Positions 60,702 through 64,000 of a stretch of DNA of 64,000 nt are shown here, in pieces. The DNA comes from Lachnospiraceae bacterium. Lineage in GTDB: Bacteria > Bacillota > Clostridia > Lachnospirales > Lachnospiraceae. Positions within the stretch are counted from its first letter, which is position 1. The number at the start of each line of letters is the position of its first letter. The translations under genes and the position numbers were made by a program. The stretch covers positions 1-64,000 of the forward strand of contig JAAUZU010000029.1 in the NCBI GenBank assembly GCA_014804445.1. The letters are read 5' to 3'. Below the pieces are notes generated by a model that was not told the origin of the DNA, did not search any database, and was given only the letters and a program-made list of their open reading frames with translations.

Positions 60702-61010
60702 ATGGCGCTTTATATCCCCAGCGGGATAAAAGCGGAAAATGAATTATTTAATGGTTTTGGAAAAAGAGAGCTGATGCAAAGTGCAGTAGGTTCTCTGATT
60801 GGAGGTGCCGTTGCTGCCGTGATCTGGCTGTGTTCAGGGAATGTGGCGTTCACGGTGGTTGCAGTGCTTGCCAGCATTTTTGGTTCAGTGATGATGTGTA
60901 CAAAAGATCAGAACAACCAAAGTGTGGTGGATCAGATAAGCAGCATGGTGAGGTTCGCCAGAAGCCAGCAGATATACCCCTACCGGGCGATGAGCGAGTG
61001 GGGAGAGTAG
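60702..61010 (+). CDS. PrgI family (VirB3-like) conjugation protein
   Basis: 102 residues, GGAGG before the ATG. It opens MALYIPSGIKAENELFNGFGKREL, then has two membrane helices (VGSLIGGAVAAVIWLCSG, FTVVAVLASIFGSVMM) and ends in a short helix (YPYRAMSEWGE). This is the PrgI/TcpE-like layout (VirB3 counterpart) that normally sits directly before the VirB4 ATPase gene. Here the VirB4 gene does not follow; methyltransferase and pilus genes come first. Confidence 0.88.
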   Translation: MALYIPSGIKAENELFNGFGKRELMQSAVGSLIGGAVAAVIWLCSGNVAFTVVAVLASIFGSVMMCTKDQNNQSVVDQISSMVRFARSQQIYPYRAMSEWGE

Positions 61011-61102
61011 GATGCAGTCATAAATACGTGGATTTTGGAAGCAAGTCTAAGGCCAGGCGAAAGGATTTCGTAATTACCTCTCATATCAAACCGGAGGATG
61101 GT

Positions 61103-62506
61103 TTGGAATTTTTAGATTTATTTTCAGGAATAGGCGGCTTCAGGAGGGGACTGGAACGGAGTGGCCATAAGTGCATCGGGCATGTGGAAATTGATAAATA
61201 TGCAAATATCAGCTACATGGCGATGTACGGTCTCTCATACTGTCAAAATGGTAAAGATGCCGGGGATGGCAATAGCTGCAGAATATACAGGACAAAGGAG
61301 GGAGAATATTATGGCGGAGCAAAAGAGAAGGGCGAGATATCAAGCGAATGGTTCGCAAAAGACATTAAACTGCTTACAGCAGGAGAAATACCAAAAGCTG
61401 AAATCTGGACTTTCGGATTTCCTTGTCAGGACATCTCCCTCTCAGGAAAACGGGTTGGACTTACCGGAAAACGAAGTGGATTATTTTTTACGGTTATTGG
61501 CCTGCTCAAAGGCACAGCACCCGAAAATAAACCCCGAATCCTTATCATTGAGAACGTTAAGCATCTTTTGTCAAGCGGCAGCGGAAGGGATTTTACCACC
61601 GTTCTCCTTAACTTATGGGAAGCTGGGTATGATGCAGAATGGCAGTGTGTCAATTCAAAAAATTTCGGAGTGCCGCAGAACAGGGAACGAGTGTACATTG
61701 TTGGATATCTTGGAGGAAGACGTGGACGAAAAGTATTTCCTCTCGGCGGAGCAAACGGAGCGGATGTTGAAGAAATTATAGGGGGAAATCAGGGGGAAAG
61801 GGTTTATTCTTCCCATGGGCTGTCTGTCACGCTGACGGCACAGGGAGGTGGCGCTGGGGGAAAGACCGGCCTGTATTTATGTGACACGAAAGACACTGAG
61901 AAATGGATGAACTGCCTGAAAGAGCAGGAAGCAGAAGGATGTGGTGCAAGACCGTATGGGGATAGTTCCGGTGTACTGACTTGCAGGGCTTGTGGCAGGG
62001 AGTGTGTGCAGGCACAGGCAGCGCTGACTCCAGAGAGGGAGAATAAGCGGCAGGGCGGAAGAAGGTTTAAGGAGCCGGGGGAACCGAGCTTTACCCTGAC
62101 TGCCATGGATCGTCATGGAGTAATGTTGACACAATGTCCCTGCCATTTGGGGCTGCCCGTAAGGGATGCGTCAAAGCAGGGCTATGTGCTGGCAAGACAT
62201 GGGGACTGCATCAACCTGATTTACCCAAACAGCACAGTCCGTAAAGGGCGGGTAGGCAGACAGTGTTCCCATACCCTGCTTACGGACGGATGCATGGGTG
62301 TGATGGTTTATTGCCGGATCAGGCGGCTTACGCCCAGAGAATGTTTCCGTCTGCAGGCATTTGAGGATTTCCTGTTTGACAGGGCAAGAGCGGCAGGCGT
62401 CAGCGATGCCCAGCTTTACCGACAGGCGGGGAACTCCGTGACGGTGAATATTGTGTATGAGATTGGGAAAAGGCTTGCGGAAATGGAGGAAAAAGGTGCG
62501 ATTTAA
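61103..62506 (+). CDS. DNA (cytosine-5) methyltransferase
   Basis: 467 residues from TTG 61103, five bases after GGAGG; the long ORF-track leader from 60830 overlaps PrgI. All main motifs are present: I, LEFLDLFSGIGGFRRGLE; IV with the catalytic Cys, TFGFPCQDISLSGKR; VI, ILIIENVKHLL; VIII, GVPQNRERVYIVGYLGG; IX/X at the end, GNSVTVNIVYEIGKRL. The region 310-400 (target recognition) is Cys- and Gly-rich. It methylates cytosine at an unknown site. No restriction enzyme is visible, so it probably protects the element during transfer. It overlaps the next gene by 11 bases. Confidence 0.92.
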   Translation: MEFLDLFSGIGGFRRGLERSGHKCIGHVEIDKYANISYMAMYGLSYCQNGKDAGDGNSCRIYRTKEGEYYGGAKEKGEISSEWFAKDIKLLTAGEIPKAEIWTFGFPCQDISLSGKRVGLTGKRSGLFFTVIGLLKGTAPENKPRILIIENVKHLLSSGSGRDFTTVLLNLWEAGYDAEWQCVNSKNFGVPQNRERVYIVGYLGGRRGRKVFPLGGANGADVEEIIGGNQGERVYSSHGLSVTLTAQGGGAGGKTGLYLCDTKDTEKWMNCLKEQEAEGCGARPYGDSSGVLTCRACGRECVQAQAALTPERENKRQGGRRFKEPGEPSFTLTAMDRHGVMLTQCPCHLGLPVRDASKQGYVLARHGDCINLIYPNSTVRKGRVGRQCSHTLLTDGCMGVMVYCRIRRLTPRECFRLQAFEDFLFDRARAAGVSDAQLYRQAGNSVTVNIVYEIGKRLAEMEEKGAI

Positions 62507-63089
62507 CATTCTTTATGTGGACCCGCCTTGGCAGTATGAGCAGAACCGCCTTTCGGGGGTAGCGGAGAAACATTATAGGACATTGACAGATGAGGAAATA
62601 TATAGGCTGCCGGTGGGGGATATTGCGGCGGATAACTGTATCCTGTTCTTGTGGGTTACCGGTCCGAAGCTGCCGGAGGCACTTACGGCGATCAAAAGCT
62701 GGGGATTTGATTACAGGACAGTGGGATTTGTCTGGGCAAAACAGAACAGGAAGTCCCCCACATGGTTTTTCGGATTGGGATTCTGGACAAGGGGCAGTAC
62801 GGAGGCATGTCTGCTTGCGGTAAAAGGAAAGCCGAGACGGATATCGGCAAGCGTCAGCCAGCTGGTGGTCAGTCCACTGGAGGAGCACAGCAAGAAACCC
62901 GACATTGTGCGGGACAGGATTGTGGAGTTGATAGGGGATCTGCCGAGGGCAGAGCTGTTTGCCCGAAGGAAATATCAGGGATGGATTTGCGTTGGTGACG
63001 AGGTGGATGGCATGGATATCCGGGACAGCATTGCCAGACTGAAAGAGATGCAGGAGGAAGAAGATGGCAGGGAACCTTGCACTTCTTAA
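62496..63089 (+). CDS. MT-A70 family adenine methyltransferase
   Basis: 197 residues from GTG 62496 (GGAGG within the end of the cytosine methylase gene). The catalytic motif is YVDPPWQYEQN (DPPW) at residues about 6-16; further family parts are YRTLTDEEI, ILFLWVTGPKLPEAL and GFVWAKQ, then ELFARRKYQGWICVGDE. These phage- and ICE-borne enzymes methylate N6 of adenine in DNA, usually as a defence against restriction. Its end overlaps the prepilin peptidase gene by 26 bases. Confidence 0.9.
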   Translation: MRFNILYVDPPWQYEQNRLSGVAEKHYRTLTDEEIYRLPVGDIAADNCILFLWVTGPKLPEALTAIKSWGFDYRTVGFVWAKQNRKSPTWFFGLGFWTRGSTEACLLAVKGKPRRISASVSQLVVSPLEEHSKKPDIVRDRIVELIGDLPRAELFARRKYQGWICVGDEVDGMDIRDSIARLKEMQEEEDGREPCTS

Positions 63090-63636
63090 GGCAGCATTGT
63101 GTCTGGCGGCGGCATTAATCTGGGGATTGCTGATGGGGAAGCTGTTAAGGAAGGCGGCAGGTGTGAAAAATGGCTATACAGTGCTTTTGTCCATGGCAGT
63201 GACCGGGCTGTGCATTATGGTTTATGGAATAGGGTGGGAGGCGCTTCCCCGGTTTTTTTACGGGCAGGCGCTTCTTTTTGCGGCAGAACATGATTACGTC
63301 ACCCATACAGTGCCGGATTATGTGCCTGTGTGTATCCTTGCCATCGGGCTGGCAGATTTGCAGCCAGTCCCGGCATTGCTGGGGATGGCACTGGTTCCCC
63401 TGCCTCTTTTGGTGGCGGCTCTGGCAAAAGAGGGCTGCATCGGAGGGGCGGACATCAAGATTATGGGAGCATGCGGATTTGTGCTGGGGACTGCCAAGGG
63501 ATGTCTGGCATTAATGGTAGGACTGCTTTTAGCGGTACTGATTGAAGGGCGGGCAGGACATGGGAAGAATGAGCCGTTTGCTCTGATACCATATCTTGCA
63601 GCAGGCTGTCTGATTGCGGGCATGCCGCTAGGTTAA
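63064..63636 (+). CDS. A24 family prepilin peptidase
   Basis: 190 residues, about six membrane helices. The two catalytic aspartates lie in EHDYVTHTVPDYV (about residue 77) and GGADIKIMGACG (the GxGDxK-type motif, about residue 129). It lacks the N-terminal methylase domain, as short TadV/CpaA-type enzymes do. It cleaves the leader of type IV or Flp prepilins at the inner membrane. GAGGAAG precedes the ATG, within the MT-A70 gene. With the CpaB-like gene that follows it points to a Tad-like pilus encoded by the element. Confidence 0.85.
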   Translation: MAGNLALLKAALCLAAALIWGLLMGKLLRKAAGVKNGYTVLLSMAVTGLCIMVYGIGWEALPRFFYGQALLFAAEHDYVTHTVPDYVPVCILAIGLADLQPVPALLGMALVPLPLLVAALAKEGCIGGADIKIMGACGFVLGTAKGCLALMVGLLLAVLIEGRAGHGKNEPFALIPYLAAGCLIAGMPLG

Positions 63637-63749
63637 GTAGGGGCAACTTCATATGTGTTCAACAAAAGAGGAACAGAAAAAAGGAAGAGCTTTGTGCGGC
63701 AGGCGGCACAGAATATGTTATGAAAGAAGCCTGCAGAAAAGAGGAAAAT

Positions 63750-64000
63750 ATGAAAAATATGATGAAGAACCGGATTGTGATAGGGTTGGCATGTATTGTC
63801 CTGTCATTAGTGATCTGCTTCGGGCTTACCCCGATGTTTAACAATGCTTTGAAGTCAAAAGTCACGATTGTGCGTGTAAACGTGGATATTGGCAAGGGAG
63901 AGCAGATCACGGAAAAAATGCTTGCCGTTGTGGAAGTGGGAGGCTATAACCTGCCAACTGGCGTAGTAAGCCGTATGGAAGATGTGGTGGGCAGATATGC
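63750..64000 (+). CDS. CpaB-like SAF domain protein (cut by window end)
   Basis: 83 residues are visible from ATG 63750, after GAGGAAA. One membrane helix (IVIGLACIVLSLVICFGLT) is followed by TIVRVNVDIGKGEQITEKML and YNLPTGVVSRMEDVVGRYA, which is the SAF/CpaB pattern (V-x-V-x-x-x-I-x-x-G-x-x-I-x-x-x-M-L; G-R-x-A). CpaB (RcpC) is part of Flp/Tad pilus assembly. The gene continues beyond the window. The ORF-track frame at 63653-63841 is a shadow of this region. Confidence 0.8.
   Translation, partial: MKNMMKNRIVIGLACIVLSLVICFGLTPMFNNALKSKVTIVRVNVDIGKGEQITEKMLAVVEVGGYNLPTGVVSRMEDVVGRY

Larger units (their letters stand above)
38490..64000 (+). mobile_element. Integrative conjugative element, Tn1549-like (left part)
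   Basis: From parA onward all genes lie on the plus strand, tightly packed and often overlapping, with replication/partition, mobilisation and type IV secretion functions in the order known for Tn1549/CTn-type elements of Clostridia. The left boundary is inferred between the broken deacetylase gene (about 38490) and parA (38902); I could not identify a terminal repeat. The right end, with integrase and excisionase, is outside the window. Confidence 0.85.

Noticed and set aside
61161-61781. Separate gene in the second frame of the cytosine methylase
   Set aside because: No ribosome site and its body is a shadow of motifs IV-VIII; only its end is of interest, reported as a finding.
63653-63841. 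62-residue frame upstream of the CpaB-like gene
   Set aside because: Basic, Cys-rich translation without a ribosome site; overlaps the better-supported CpaB start.

Overview
The window looks like a chromosome segment of a spore-forming, anaerobic Firmicute of the Lachnospiraceae/Clostridia type. The evidence is a small acid-soluble spore protein gene, Shine-Dalgarno-rich starts with ATG, GTG and TTG, sigma-A-like promoters, a reversed-domain GH3 glycosidase, DUF4250 and RACo-like genes, and a clostridial Tn1549-like conjugative element. Base composition is moderate over most of the window, with AT-rich accessory patches at about 0-2 kb, 35-38.5 kb and 57.6-59.1 kb.

Layout of the chromosomal part (1-38.5 kb). 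0-2 kb holds worn accessory genes: a 5'-truncated YcaQ-like gene, a TIGR04076 gene, fragments of a Nudix gene and an acetyltransferase. 2.3-5.7 kb: Nudix hydrolase, D-lactate dehydrogenase-type enzyme, ABC-class ATPase. 5.7-6.3 kb: a tRNA operon (Arg-His-Gln-Lys) with its own promoter and terminator. 6.4-13.6 kb: MATE exporter, chemoreceptor, tRNA-Leu, YfhO membrane protein, 4-alpha-glucanotransferase. 13.6-19.8 kb: CYTH protein, DJ-1 protein, lipoprotein, Rpn nuclease, methyltransferase, a GntR/ABC transporter operon, SASP. 20.6-32.1 kb: second MATE, GH3, alanine/sodium symporter, ClpB, DegV, TetR, DUF4143 ATPase. 32.3-38.5 kb: DUF4250, an ASKHA activator, a run of lipoproteins with DxDGDGxxEL motifs (one frameshifted), and two gene fragments at the edge of the element.

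From about 38.5 kb to the end lies the left part of an integrative conjugative element (ICE). It carries parA and parB; a giant ArdC-like/DNA methylase/SNF2 helicase protein with a tnpV-like gene nested in another frame; a toprim protein; a candidate oriT; a ribbon-helix-helix accessory protein; an HUH relaxase; the VirD4 coupling protein; VirB2-, VirB6- and PrgI-like transfer proteins; SpoVG; two DNA methyltransferases; an A24 prepilin peptidase; and a CpaB/SAF protein cut by the window end. An AT-rich three-gene cargo unit of unknown function sits between DUF6133 and SpoVG. VirB4, the lysozyme-like protein and the integrase would be expected beyond position 64000.

The strongest unexplained signal is a family of six intergenic nested palindromes (2088, 14872, 15535, 20082, 20362, 29878). 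They share an internal core, but the outer and middle stem arms differ from copy to copy while staying almost perfectly self-complementary. They occur only in the chromosomal part. Other notable points are the nested tnpV frame, the Tad-like pilus genes inside a conjugation module, the cargo trio and the missing start codon of the RHH gene.
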